Assembly (NCBI GenBank): GCA_037074705.1
Contig: CM073592.1
Location: 56,471,129-56,535,128 of the forward strand
Direction of reading: 5' to 3'
DNA length: 64,000 nt
Origin: Zhengitettix transpicula
Lineage: Eukaryota > Arthropoda > Insecta > Orthoptera > Tetrigidae
This document shows positions 46,421 to 59,700 of this stretch, in pieces. Both the position numbers and the translations under genes were made by a program. Position 1 is the stretch's first letter, and each line of letters opens with the position of its first letter. The notes under the pieces were generated by a model, which was given only the letters and a program-made list of their open reading frames with translations, was not told the DNA's origin and made no database searches.

Positions 46421-48553
46421 ACAAAATTACATAGTTGTCTAATGATTTGTTTTCGTTTATGCTACGCGTTTTTGAAAGGGAACAGCAGAGTAATAATTCA
46501 GAACGGAAGTAGCAGTAAGTTTTTTGAAATTTTGAAAACATCGTCTGTTTTATTAAATTTATTATTCTATTAAAGATGGAAGCATGTGTGAGCGAACACC
46601 AATTGGAAGTATTCACGGTACGTGTAAAATTGGCGAAGGTGATAGGAGAAGCTTATTGAATGTGACCGGAGGCCAATTGCCCGTGTACTGTGATGAAATA
46701 GGGTGATGGAAAGGGATGAATGGATGCTGATAGTGAAGGAAGCCTTGAAGAGGGGGTTGGACGAAGATTGCTTACAAAGGAGACAGTAGAGACTCCTGCA
46801 TACTAAAAGACATAATATAATATAAGCTGTATGACTGGGATACGTGATCAACAAAGTAAATGATGGTCATGATAACTGGGGTTACTGCTGAAGGAGAATC
46901 TCAACGCTGACCACGTGCCACACTCCAAAAAATACATAATGTGTCACGGAAGATGACACTATGGCAGATATTCTGGTAGGACAAGGCGCTGAATGAGCTG
47001 TAGAGCCAAGGAAGAAAGTAAAGGACTTGAGGGGTAACATTACAATATTGGTAATGGTCTCGCAGTGTTCGACATCTAAAATAAGAGATAGGTTTTAAGG
47101 GGACGCTGCATATCCTTGGCGTCTTGTGCCGCTAAAATAGAAGTCAGAGTTGTTGCAATGAAACTCTATTGTCCGTATTAGGCGGTCACAAACATTCATA
47201 TTGAAGTTATTAACACTGAGGAAATAATAGAAAAATAAAATTAGATTTTAAACGTCCAGGATTAGATTTAAAATTATACTAGTATTTTACGAAATAAATG
47301 TCTATATTTTTAACAAGTTTGTTTCACTAGCCTTTTTTACAAATTAATAAAAAGCTGAGAGATTTTTTTAAATATTTTATGTTGAGAAGTAATTTATGTG
47401 GTTTTGAATTAAGATGATGGGATAAAAAAGGATGATTCAGATATATTGAAATAATTTGAATTTTATAATAACATTAATAACTTTAATATTTAATTGTTCG
47501 CATTACATTACCTAACAAATTAATTATTTTGCTATTCAAAAAAATAGAAGGTAATAAAGAAGTTATCAAACATCTATAATTGCTGCATAAATACAATATT
47601 TATTTAATTATTATTCTTTACATTACAAATCATTCCTACACTATGTATTCTAACTCTTATTAGACACAGGAATATCATTGTAGATACAAGAAGGTATCCC
47701 ATAAAATTGTATTTTACGAGCAGTGTGTGAAACATGAAGGGTAAGATTCTCAACCGGTTAGGAGACCCGTTTACCACCACTGCAACTGAGAAACCAAGAT
47801 ATGGGGAGTGTTATTGCTTACATTGTATCATTGAAATGATTTCATGCCATTTTTTTCATTGTCACTGTAACTATAAAAGTTACAAAACAGGTTACAGATT
47901 TTACCCCTCTTCTACAAGTTTATTACTCATAAACCAAAAATTAATTCAGTAATCTCCCGCTAAACTATATAGATAGGATGTATGGTAAACATAAAGTATT
48001 GAATAATGCCTTTTATTATCTCGTTCATCTCTTGACTAAAATTATTATACAGAAAAATTATTCAATGATATTAATCAATAATAAATATTCAGATATTTTG
48101 CTTTTCAAATAAACAAAACTTAGAATTATTAAGTAGGTGTTGCAATTAGTTATTTCATCTCATTATTATAATTTACCTTATGGGTACATAAAATAACCTA
48201 AGAGTGGTAAATGAAATAATTATAATATTAATTTAGAAATTTGTTCGTCCGCAATGAGATGATTATTACATGAGCTGTATGGTTTTTATTCATTAAATTG
48301 TTAATCAGTAACTGGATATACCGAAAGAAAGAGTTTTACGAAAAGTCTAGTTTGAGATACAAAGGCTTTTTGATAACCTATAATAGGTACTAGATTTCTC
48401 GAAGCGCTTAAGGAATATTATGAAATTAAGTTATATTAATATTTTATATTAAATTAATACTATTATTTAATAGGGTTTCATATCTCTTAGGAATGTGGCA
48501 CTTTCTATTAAGTTTCATAAGCCCAGAGGCTTTTAATAAATTGGACGTAACTC
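46421..48553. other. Non-coding stretch
   Basis: Frames of 94-101 codons near 46311-46854 on the minus strand lack recognisable domains. The remainder is AT-rich with nothing seen. Confidence 0.4.
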
Positions 48554-48700
48554 ATTATTATATACTTATCTGTCAAATTCTATGTACTTATAATGTTAAA
48601 TATTTAAAATTAATATTAATATTATTAATTGATTATTATATAATTATCTGCCAAATTCTGTGTACATGTAGTGTTAATTATTTAAAATAAATATTAATGA
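48554..48700. repeat. Imperfect 78-bp tandem duplication
   Basis: Two copies with period 78, starting at 48554 and 48632. Shared landmarks are ATTATTATATA, AAATTCT(A/G)TGTAC and GTTAA(A/T)TATTTAAAAT. The differences suggest an older event than that at 13481. Confidence 0.75.
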
Positions 48701-50240
48701 AATTTGTTTGGCAGACTTTTAGAATCAAAATCAAACTTAGGTTAATGATTATAAATTAAAGTTTTAAAAAATTATAAATACAATTTTTATAAATTTAATT
48801 CACGAAGGCCGAATGGGTTGTTCAGAAAACGTTTAAGATTTACATTGATAATACCTCGTCGTTAATGTACATTTGTATGTTGGAATTTCTTAATGTATTA
48901 CGGTTTATTAAGAACAACTCAATATATAAACGCAAATAATTGATGGGTGGAAATAAATAATAGTTATGTAACAGCGTTTCTAGTCTCAACTTCTTAACTT
49001 CTGTATTATAGAAGCTTCCCTTTAGAAGTATCTCCAGAGGAGGGTGAAGCAATCACAAAGAATGGTGCAGCCATACAAAGAATGCGTTCCCCGCGGTCTT
49101 ATTCTCTAGTTGCAAACAAATTACAGCTCAAACCCTCAAATTCGTAAAGACATACTTAAGTTTGGCGGTGTGCCATATATATTATAAACAAATACAAATA
49201 AAGAACATTTATTATTATTATTATTTCCCTTCTAAGTACTCATAAGAAAGTAAAAACGCTATTATAATTTTTCTCTAAATATTTCATTTGGGTCCAGGTA
49301 AAAACTAATGAAATATTATGAAAGATCCGTTATAGAATTGGATGATATAAATCTTAAGGCTGTTGCGAAATTCTCTAAATATAGGCTACTTCCCAATACG
49401 TAAGCTCAAGAGGAAATATTTAGGACCAAATTAGATTTCTCTTTCACTAACGACAAAATATTTGGCGTATGTGTAAATCCACAGTCGTTTATATAAATGC
49501 TACTATAATGTCCATATTACCTGTTAGAGTAATTGGTGCACGACAAACTGTGCGTCACATAATTGTTTTCTTTATTTGTGTGTTCAATCTACAATATGCA
49601 ATATGTGGGAAAATTTACATTATTTGCGTCTAAAATTTATTTATTATCTATTATTTGAATCACTATAATCAAACTTCCTATAAGAAGCGGGGAGTTTATA
49701 AATGTTTTAGGATATTTCCTGGAAAATAAGCAAGAGAAAAAGAGACTCGTTTATGTATGAAGATATAAAATTTAAAATTCAACTATATTCTTGGTATCTA
49801 AAGTATATTCAATTAAACTCACAAATAGAACTCTAATTAATATTTCAAATATTAGGGTCTCTAAAAATAGTTTATCAGAAAATGAAAATGTTTAATTTGC
49901 GTCCTCAGAATTATTTAATTTGTTAGAGTAGGATTTTTACAATCAATATAAGCATAATATATTATATAAATTTTTCTAAATTACAGGTGGAGTTAAATAT
50001 GGTTCACGTGGTGATATATTTTGTGTGAGATCATATTCATACTCAATTGAAAAATAAAAAAAATCTATATACGAATGACTAACAAGTCAAACGTACGCAA
50101 TATGCAATTTTGAAATTTCTAATTCAAAACAAATAGTCATAGTAACAAAAGTACGTGAATATATACTGTTTTAATTTGTATTAATTTATAATATAATATA
50201 ATATTTTCTATTTATGACGACACATTGTTTGCATCTTTTC

Positions 50241-50242
<2 letters not shown>
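48701..50242. other. AT-rich non-coding stretch
   Basis: Nothing recognised. Confidence 0.5.

Positions 50243-50277
<35 letters not shown>
50243..50277. repeat. (AT)n microsatellite
   Basis: Uninterrupted TA run. Confidence 0.9.
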
Positions 50278-50279
<2 letters not shown>

Positions 50280-52507
50280 GTACGGGCTACATTTCTTGAA
50301 TGTGCGACTAGTTGACTGTAATGCATATTTTATTTTTACTCAATTCGTTATAAGCAAATTTATGTGATTTTTCAGAGACAGTCGAATGTTTCAAAACAGG
50401 CATTCAAATACGTTCTAAACAATTGTTAATTTTAACACTGATATTTCCGTGATATTGACATCTAACTTAATTAAACTGGTTGTTCCAAATTAGGAACTGA
50501 ATTAACCGATTTATCATCTTAACGCATTGTTAATTAGTAAATCATTTATGATATTTATTTATTAATTTTTAATTTATTAGAAATTAAAAAAATACTCATA
50601 AATACAAAATTCGTAATTCCTGCATAAATGCAGTTTTTGATTACTGCAGTCTGTGGCCAGTAAAATGCAATATTGCCAATTTTATGCGTGGCTTACTTTA
50701 AATACGAGTTTTACAAAGATGATAAATCATCAGTGTGATTGCGTGTGTGCATGTTCCGAACATTCCCGAGGAGTACAAGCTGAAAACGTTCGGCTTTATT
50801 CCCTTCCGCGAAAAAGAAAATTAAATCCCCGTCGTAAACGTAATAAACTACGAGTATTTCGCCGAAAGTCGTGGATATATTACAGTAGGCCAGAATAACA
50901 TTCCACTTCGTCGGGCTAAAGAATAACGATCCTATTACAATATTTCACTGGCAAGTGGTTTTTAATGAGCACCGTAACGTGAGGCGCATTCTTGAGAATA
51001 ATGAGGCAATATTTAGGGTATTAGCGTTATTAATTCCGACCCACGTTTGTGTGTGGGGACGTGGCCGATGCTGTGTCACGACTTCTCTAAGCTGGCCTAC
51101 CTGAGTCAACGCATGCAGCGACGTGATCCAAAGATTGAACGATCCACTGCAAGCGTGATCACGGGACAGGACTCCCATTACGACCCATCATGGGATAGAA
51201 CTTTAGTCGAAGGAAATGAGTATCTAAAGTCCCACCGTCATTGAGTCGTTACGATCCCGTATTTGCCACAACATATTTCGTGGCTAAACCGAAAGCCTTT
51301 GTTGTATTTTTTCTTTCAAGGGAAATACCCCGCAACACTTGAAGCGTGTTTTCGAACCGATTAAATAATTATATGACACCGGTACATATTATTGCCTGAG
51401 AATCGCGATTTCGGGAACTTGCAAACAATTTCTTGGTATCTATTTGATCACCTACCGTCATATTGCATATGGATATCCATTTTTCTCAAATTTAGAAATC
51501 AATTATGGTGACAATGAATATACAAGTTAGTTACACTTGAAGAAACATTTTCAAAATTAAGAACAACTTTCACGATTACCGTTAAAATGGAACAAAACGT
51601 TGATGGAGACACATTTTCTGTCGTGTCTGAGTGAGAACGTTGTGTCGATTTCCCGACATGTCAATTAAAAGAATGCTCATTTGCAGAGGACTTGCGAAAC
51701 TTTGAGTAGTTTTGTTTAACCGCAAAGCAATTGTAAAAAATCATTGGGTGTGGAACACAGTTTGAAACACCTCTGGAAAAGCATTGGTAAGTGCCGGCAC
51801 GTCTGCGCCTGCAGCTTTTGTCCTGTTACACAAAACCGCAATAACCTACCACGCAAGAAACTCTTACGTACCCTTTATATACCAGTTAAGGTCACGTACG
51901 TCTAGATTCCTTTATACGAAAATAATACTCCGAAAATTCTCCATTCAGGTAAGGGTTAATACAGAGAAAATGAAGAGTTTGCAAGTCGCTTAAATTGTTA
52001 CATAAAAAATATAATACAATACGAATCAAAACAAGCTGATATTTACAAAATAAGACTCTAAACGAGTTTGTGTGTTCTGAAAACGAGTCCTTATGTATTA
52101 AGCTCCGCGACGGCAGTGCCACCACTCTCTCCCATACACGAACACAATACGGCAAACCGGGTACACTTAAATTATATACTGAGCATGGCGTCGTGGTTAC
52201 GTTTTATTCTCAAAATCCCTGCGATATAATTTTATACACTTTAAAATGAACTGACAATAGCTGTTAACTATTACCATAATAACTTCAACGATTTATTGCT
52301 TTGTTAAAAAATTGTTAACTGGAAGAAATTTTTAATAAATATGAAATCGAGCTTTAATTGGCCCATCTTATGTTTTTTTTTAAAAAAAAGTCTCTAAATT
52401 ACGAAACCATAGAGACGTCATACTTTATACAAAATGTATAACGCAAGTATATGAATATAAATTAATACACAACACAGGAGAATTTCTCTTATTTAAATTT
52501 TAGACAG
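50278..52507. other. Mostly AT-rich non-coding stretch with a more balanced centre
   Basis: Roughly 50750-51250 is less AT-rich and has opposing short frames with no recognisable products. Nothing else is supported. Confidence 0.4.
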
Positions 52508-52692
52508 TTTTTTTATATTAATTTATTTACAGTCGCATCAACAGCTCTGGTTATTAGCGACTCTGTACGGGAACTCATTTTTCATTTGCCTAGAGTTTCT
52601 CTCACGCACACAAACATCCACGCCCTCGCCGGGATTCAAACCCGGGACTTCTGTGATGTGACGCAGTCACGCTGACCACTACACCACAGGTA
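52508..52692 (-). repeat. tRNA-derived SINE
   Basis: On the minus strand the head contains a tRNA A-box-like TGGTGTAGTGGT and a B-box-like GGTTTGAATCC within a good T-arm (CCGGG, 7-base loop, CCCGG). The head is followed by about 110 bases of unrelated body and an A/T-rich tail ending in poly-A. RNA polymerase III would read it. The acceptor stem does not pair, so it is not a functional tRNA gene. The head looks most like tRNA-Glu or tRNA-Asp. Confidence 0.75.
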
Positions 52693-52996
52693 GACTGTGT
52701 TCGGTCAATTTCTACGTGTTCCATATTCACTATATATCAGACTAAATCCTTAATTGATGTTTTATGCCGGTTTGCAACTTGTATAAACAATAAAACTAGC
52801 CGACATAAAACTACTTGGGTACAGAGTTTCAATAGGTATGTGCGGTTTCTTTGAAGAAAAATATTGCTAATTTCTTGTTGCATTCTAGTATTACCTGTAT
52901 TATCTACGGCTTATCTTAAAAAAATATTAATACGTCGACGACTGAGTGCGAATTTTCGGTATATTATTGCAAGCTTGTGTATAGTGATTATTATCA

Positions 52997-53757
52997 ATCT
53001 ATATAATAAAAATGGGTGTATATTTGTATGTATGTATGTATTTACGTTGTTCTTTATACAAATTTTATCGCGTGGACAGAATTCAACAAAAATTGGTATA
53101 CGTATTTTGCCAAAATCGAGAACCGGTACTGTGAGGGTGACAAACCCGTAGAATAAACGTGGAAATAATTATAATTGAAATAAGTTACGAATTAGTGTTA
53201 AATTACTGCGCGCCAAGAGACGGTGACGTCATTGTCAAAATATTGACGCATCATAAAAATATAGTTCTGTATTTCGTAATGAAATAAAGCAAAAATATTT
53301 TTATTTAATATAAAGTATACATGTGGAAAGAATTATAATTAAAAACCGTGATCATTAAATATTAAATTACTGCGCGCCAAGAGACAATGACGTCACGAGA
53401 GAGAAAGACGTTACTACGCAACGAACAAAGGAAATATCTCCTTTATTAGGAATTAAATAAAGCAGAAATATTTTCTTTAAATAAAAAGTATAATTTTATA
53501 CAGCAATATTCCATCGAATGATAATAAAGAAGAATACGAATTACTTTACCATCCTTGGGGAAAATGTAAGTTAATTTTCGCGCTGTATTAGTTGTGAGTC
53601 TAGCTAACAATTTCATCAATGTAATATTTCGTAATGTATGAAGACTGAGTGACGATTATATCCTGAAATACTCAAGGAATATATTTAAGTAATCAATTAA
53701 ATACTTTTTCGAGTTTATATAAATAAGTACACGAGCAACGCCGGGCACCTAGCTAGT
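52997..53757 (+). mobile_element. TGTA-start, CTAGT-end element, copy 2
   Basis: Starts with CTATATAATAAAAATGGG and TGTATGTATGTAT, continues with CGCGTGGACAGA and AAAATTGGTATACG, and ends GCAACGCCGGGCACCTAGCTAGT. Contains an imperfect internal direct duplication with period 164 (AATTACTGCGCGCCAAGAGA at 53201 and 53365). No ORF. The 3' CTAGT and lack of inverted ends would suit a Helitron-like element, but a terminal hairpin is not convincing. Confidence 0.65.
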
Positions 53758-56500
53758 AATAATATACAAAGAAGCTTCTATGAATGGAACATAGCGTAGC
53801 GTAATGACACGATTCATAATTGAACCATAATCGGGTATGTGGACAAAGAAGCGTGTTATATCACACCAAAGAACATGTTCCATGACGCTTTGCATTCACG
53901 TCTCTTCATCGTCAGTCCTCAGATTATCACAGTGCGTGATAAAGTGAGTCTGAGGAAGCAAATACAGAAACGTATCGCAATATAATTTTATTTTTAGTCT
54001 AATCAATTATTGGGATTTCTTTTTGCAGATCGGATACCTTTATTTCGGCGTTTCCCAGGGTTTTTTTTCTCTCTTACAATGCGAATAACTCGACTGGTAA
54101 AATTCAAAACTCTGAATCCCGATAGAATTTAGCCACGTTCAGATGTTAGTGTTTGATGTTAAATAAAAATATTATATGAGAAAAACGCGGAAGTTGAAAA
54201 GGAAAGTGGCTCCCTAGTTATTGCGAAGACTTTCGCGTCGACTTCCCCCAAGATTCGATGCGGTGGAGAGACTAATTGTCCGCACAAAGGCGAACCTCCG
54301 CACGTGCGTGGCCATCGTCGCATCGCGTTAGCCACCTGCAGGTCCGATCTTGACATAAAAATTTTAATTCACGACATGACGTTTTCATGGGGACGTTCCT
54401 CCGCAACGACATTAAAGCCAGGTAATTGCTCGCTTTAAATCTCCCGACTATTATTTCTTTTGTACGCGACAAACTGCAAGAGCAACTGTGAGCAGTGTAA
54501 AGGAGACATTTGAATTGATAATGGGGAAAAAATAAAGCGCACTAGCTGCATACGTTTTCTCCGAGGTTCTTTGTTACCTCGTCTTCTCAGAATCCGAAGA
54601 ATGGAGTTCAGGGGGCGTATTTCTGCTTCGAAAGTGACGACACTCGTGAATAATGTGAAACAATGACTACTTCGCAATTTTTTCACTTTTCTCTTTTAAG
54701 TATTCGAACAATGGTGTCCAATTTATCGATATTATTTCAGGTTTTCGATAATCAAGGTAGGCTAACGAGAAACTGAAAGCTGTTTTCGGATAGAAAGGTA
54801 TAAGGAAAGAAGGAAAGTTGAAGTCAAGCGTTTCGAACCTTCAAGTCTGTACGCTTTCACATATAAATGTGAAAGTGTTTTTCCAATCCTAGTTTACTCC
54901 TGATTTTTTTAAATGTTTCTATTGAATAATAACTAATCTAACGAACATCCGTAAAATAATACACTGATTCCAATTCAAATAATTAGCCAGCATACATTTT
55001 ATTTCGCCCATTTACCGTTTATCTTCTATCCCTTTGAAACCTTTGATCGAACGAGTACGCTTAATCGAATATTAATCTAAAAATAAATATATTTTTAATA
55101 AATTTTTAAAACAATAACATTTTATACGTCTCTGAAACTTCTATATGCTGCTTAAAAATTCACGTAGAAATTTTTGGAGGATGCGAAATAATTGATCAGA
55201 AAAGAGACGAGTAAATGAAGAAATATATTATATTCAATATTTCACCTGTAAATAAAACTATATTGATAGAAAGATTCGAAATAAAACTTTCCCAGTGCCG
55301 CATTAATATTCTTGAAATTAATAAATAAATTACTAATTTTAAGTTTTTCTGATCGCTATCGTTTGACTTTTTAATCTCTTTATTCTCTTCCAAGTTAATA
55401 TATATGGAGAGTAGCTACAAAAGCTAAGACAGGAAAACTATTTTTTTTATTAAACCACGTTGGAAGGAAAATAAATATTAAAATAATAAAATTGTCATAA
55501 GTCATAAAAATTGTAGAATCCAACGCATAAAAATATAAGTACACAACGTTTCGTCCTTAATTTAGGACTTTAAAATTTTACTCAAAATTGATTAATATAA
55601 TTTTTACGGAATTAATTGAAGAACATGGCAATGCACACAAATGATTTAAAATACTCCAACACCAATAAACATCTAAATTAAGGCGGAAACATTGTCTAAC
55701 AATTTCTCTATTAATTATACCCGATTTATTTATTGGAAATTTAAAATACTAGATAGTTACAATTACAAACTAGTGTTATAAATTTAATGTAGTCCGTAAC
55801 AAGAAACCTCCAAATGAAAGTTTTTGTTTCTCACTGTAAAAAGAAATGATGAAAACGACCGATAATAAAGGTACGTTTGTAATTTAAAAATAAATGTAGA
55901 CCGATCAGCTTCAGTGGAAAATTACTGGCCGTTAAAGCCTTTTTGTAAATTCGCCATGGATTATGACTGAAATGTACCTTCATAAGGGTACGGTACGTCG
56001 GAAATAATACCGTATTAATCTCTTATGTACAGCACATTGATCACTTAATCGTTCAAAATTAAAATTATCAGCCGGCGACTACATTTCAAACACGAGAGTA
56101 GCATTTGGGTACTAATTACCTCTTCTAAAATACTCCGCCGACATTCAGAAGCATCTAATAGAAATTTACGGATGTGATTTAAAATTTTCAGTGGGGTGTA
56201 TTTAAAATGTGCTGATCTTAAGCCAAAGAAAAAACATTTCTAAGCCAGGGAGCGTGTATTAGACTTATTATCATCATGAAAATGTTTCATTGGGTGGTAA
56301 AGTATAAATCGGCAATGCGTCACGATAGTATATTTTCGTGCGCTTCCAACGAGATTATATTTCAACCAATTAGCTAAACACTATCGATATTTCTCACAAT
56401 AATTACAACTCAATTCAATTTTTTGGCCTACTCTCGTAGCTTGTACGATGTTTTCCACTGCATGATTTCGATTTAAAATTTGGTCACGTTACAGATGATT
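53758..56500. other. Mostly AT-rich non-coding stretch
   Basis: A GC-richer patch at 54200-54320 carries only short frames. A hammerhead-like relic lies at 55545-55580. No gene recognised. Confidence 0.45.
55545..55580 (-). other. Decayed hammerhead-like motif
   Basis: On the minus strand a perfect GTCC/GGAC stem is followed by GAAACGTTGTG, the same 3' box as at 16173. The CTGANGA box is degenerate (TTTTAAA). Confidence 0.35.
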
Positions 56501-56900
56501 TTCTTTCGCAGAGTTTGGGCTGATAGTCACCTTGTGTCTCGGCACAGACGACCGTCACCTGCCTCGGTGATTGCGCGACGGAAACGAAACTTAAAAGGGT
56601 CCCGCCCACGTGGACATTGAGGAAAATTTTGCAAGAAAAGCGTCAAAGATGGCTTTCACGGATCGTGATATATTTGGCTAGGCACGTTACCAACGATACA
56701 AAGGAGTGTCTTTGTGAGACACTTGCGGCTGCGACAGCTGGCGCTTCCACAATGGCCAGGACCTTCCGGATGACTGTAAGACGTCAATCTTTCTGCACAG
56801 AACGTGCAGCTGTGGCGGACTCGGATCTAGTGGAGTTAATTAGAAATGATTCCAAACATCTTGGTGAACCCCTTCGAGATACGTTAACATCTGCCTGATC
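56501..56900. other. GC-richer block with a 93-codon open frame
   Basis: The plus-strand frame 56617-56898 has normal amino-acid variety but no domain, signal peptide or membrane segment that I recognise, and there is no evidence of splicing. It could be a fragment of an unknown exon or of an old repeat; I do not call a gene. Confidence 0.25.
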
Positions 56901-57719
56901 CAGAAAACCACTCTTGGTTACAACTGTTTAATTTTTAGAATTTATTTCCAAATATAATCATCGACCTGCCGAGGGTGTTAAAAATGAGAGATGGTAAAAA
57001 TCAGTGAAATAATAATTAACTCGTTTACTAACAAAATGTGTCAAGATGTAACAAACTTTGATACTTTGTAATTGCATAGACATGATAAACTATACATATG
57101 GAACTTTGAGCAACTACCATAAATATATAATGAACAATTGGCAAAGAGTCGTCAGGATCAGGCGACAAATTTGTTCACAGTTTTGCAGTAACATTAAATT
57201 TATGGAATATTATAAATAACGATCGACAGAAGTTCATCGAGTGATTTAAATTCGAGGTGTAAAGATACTTCTGGAAAAATTATTTAAAATAAGGCAAGCT
57301 GGATGCCGATATTGTGATAGGTCTGATTTTGTCACAGAATTTTGTACGTTATATTACTGTTTTAACAATTACACTTTGTGTTGATATAACAAGAAGAGTC
57401 TGATAAACAAGAACTAGTCAAAATAACCTGGTCCCCGTGCGCATTGAATCTCCTTCTGTAAGTATTTTTTTTTTTTGAGATTGACCACGTTAGGCTGTTG
57501 TCATGTGTATCTTTATTTCGCTAGCATCGTGACAACGTCAGACTCCCCCCCGATCTCTCCACCTGCGCCACCCGCCTTCCTTCCTGACTCGTGTTATAGC
57601 CCTGAACATGGTCACTCGTGCATCAGTTATGGCCACGGATATTCACGCTGACGATTTATACGACTTTAACGTACAGTAAAACAAATTCCTTAACGGATTA
57701 GGAAAGAAAAATTAGAAAA

Positions 57720-57780
57720 ATACCATAAATCGAACGTAGAACCTACAATCGTTTTACCCGTTGAGCTATCCCTGTCGACT
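57720..57780 (-). repeat. tRNA-like SINE fragment
   Basis: On the minus strand ATAGCTCAACGGGTAAAAC resembles a tRNA D-arm and A box, and CTACGTTCGATTTA a B box. The distance between them is shorter than in a tRNA, and no acceptor stem forms. Probably the head of a decayed SINE. Confidence 0.45.
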
Positions 57781-59589
57781 TTCTTATCCATTGTTTTATA
57801 CCTCCGATTTACCGAATCGTAGTCTTTAGATCTGAACCGTTATTTAAAGAATTTCGTCCGTGCTTGAATTAAAACAGAGCCTTTTAATGTTAACATGCAA
57901 TCTAAAAACGAAATTGAGAACTGCAATATAATAAAATCTCATCGGAAATATTCAATCCACATGTTCAGTCGAACGAAAATCCTTTTAATAGTTGGTAATA
58001 CAACAATAGCTAAGATCGGGATTTTTAATGACGTTTCGTATTTCTATGACCATTGATTTCGAAGGTATAAAAGGGACAAAAATGGGCAATAACATAATTT
58101 TTAGCTGTTGTTAAACCTGCTTATTAAAATTAATTTTCACTGAGTAAAATTAAAAGTCGTATATATATGTGTGTTTGTGTGTCGAATCAACGATTGGTTA
58201 TTGATTAAATTAACGGTACATTTGTATTAAGAATTATGGTAAGCTGCAATACAGTTTATAGGTTCGATGTTAGTAAACTATGACTTGAAGTAGTGGATTT
58301 AATAGGGCGGTAATATAATTCAGGTGTAACATTTCCTGTCTCATAGAAAAAAATGCGAGTGGTGTATAGCGAAACTAGGGATATGAAAAGGAAGAAAAGT
58401 AATTCAAAGAACTCATTCATAGACAACTATCTCTGAATCGAGTATGTCCGAGGGTTTAGGAATCACTTGTCCATGCTCTGAAGACGAAGGGATTTCTTTC
58501 TGTTCAAAACGTCCGTCTTTCCTCCTTTATAATTTATATTTTTACAAGTCACAATTTCTTCGCTTTATATCAGGCAGTGGAAGAGCCGAATAATATTATT
58601 ACACTACTATTAAGATAATCATGAATCTGTGGATGTGGCGAGGGAAATACATTTATGAATGTATAAGCACATGAAGCATGGGATGTGAAGGGAATGCCGC
58701 AAATATTCACTATTTGTGTAATACTTGAAAAGGACAGTATTCACATTTCGTACCCAATGCGTCAGTGAAATGAATAAAGGAATAAGATCTGAATTTGTTT
58801 CGACGAACTGTTGTAAGAGGAATTTGTCCATAGATATCGCGGCGTTCCTCGTCGATCCCCGAGACAACGCTGAACACAGGTAACAATGGCCGGCCGAATG
58901 TTTGAACAAGGTTGTTTGCAAAAACAGGATCCCAGGAGCGAGTGTTTCGGGATTCTGCTCCAGGGTACGCATTCCCACGCACGCTGGAAGGGTTCGGGGA
59001 TTAAGCCACGAGGAAACAATCGTGGCGGCCGACCGGGGGAATTTGTTGTTAAACACAAGATTACGCTCTTCAAACTTTCGTTCAAGCGTAACAGAGCCCA
59101 GCACGGCTTGTTAAAAGCATTAAAAAGAAAAAAAATATTAGATAGATTTGAATATTTTTTCAGTCTCATTTTTCGTATTAGTTTTACATTTCTTTGTCAC
59201 CTTCTTTTCAAACATTAAATAATACTTAAGATATTGGTACAAAGTAACTTATAGTGTAAAGGAAACGCCAGAAAGCCCTTTGAATTATAAGTTTCTCTCC
59301 CAAAGTATTTCTTCCAAAAAATTTATTCAGAAATTATGCTCAGACTGAGGAAATTCTGAGTGTTCATACTAGCGCATGTAACAAACTAATTATTTTCCAT
59401 AGTGAATATATTAATTTACTTACTTTCTACGTAAAATATCTGTTATTCTAGCTTTGAGATTTTTTTAAAAAAATCTGTAATAATATTAACAAGAATAAAT
59501 ACTACAAATAATAATTTACTTTACGCCTGTTTTGTTATGAATAATATAAAGTAAACAACCATTATAACCGACATTTTATAAATATTTTA
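57781..59589. other. Non-coding stretch with a GC-richer core
   Basis: 58840-59060 is GC-richer and produces open frames on both strands (161 codons at 58619-59104 minus, 110 codons at 58886-59218 plus). None contains a recognised domain, and their mutual overlap argues for non-coding DNA. Confidence 0.35.
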
Positions 59590-59700
59590 TACAACGACGA
59601 TTCGGAACATTTTCGCATCAGGTTGTTTATGTTTCTGTTATAAACAACCTGATGAAAGTACAAAAAATGTACGCAAATGTCGTTCACCCTAAAATATTTT
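59590..59700. repeat. Palindromic unit with paired hammerhead-like boxes
   Basis: Inverted arms meet at about 59640; each has ACAACCTGATG near its inner end and CGTCGTT or TGTCGTT at its outer end. The plus arm reads CTGATGA (59649-59655), GTAC...GTAC stem, GCAAATGTC. The minus arm reads CTGATGC and GAATCGTC. In both, CAAC and GTTG or GTT can pair as an outer helix, and the base before the presumed cleavage point is C. Confidence 0.55.

Noticed and set aside
52615..52692. Functional tRNA gene
   Set aside because: Good T-arm and box sequences, but the acceptor stem does not pair and a SINE body and A-rich tail follow.
56617..56898. 93-codon plus-strand open frame
   Set aside because: Reasonable amino-acid mix but no recognised family and no splice or start context; left as an unexplained block.
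58619..59104. 161-codon minus-strand open frame
   Set aside because: No recognisable domain; at least three other frames overlap it on both strands, as expected for stop-poor GC-richer non-coding DNA.
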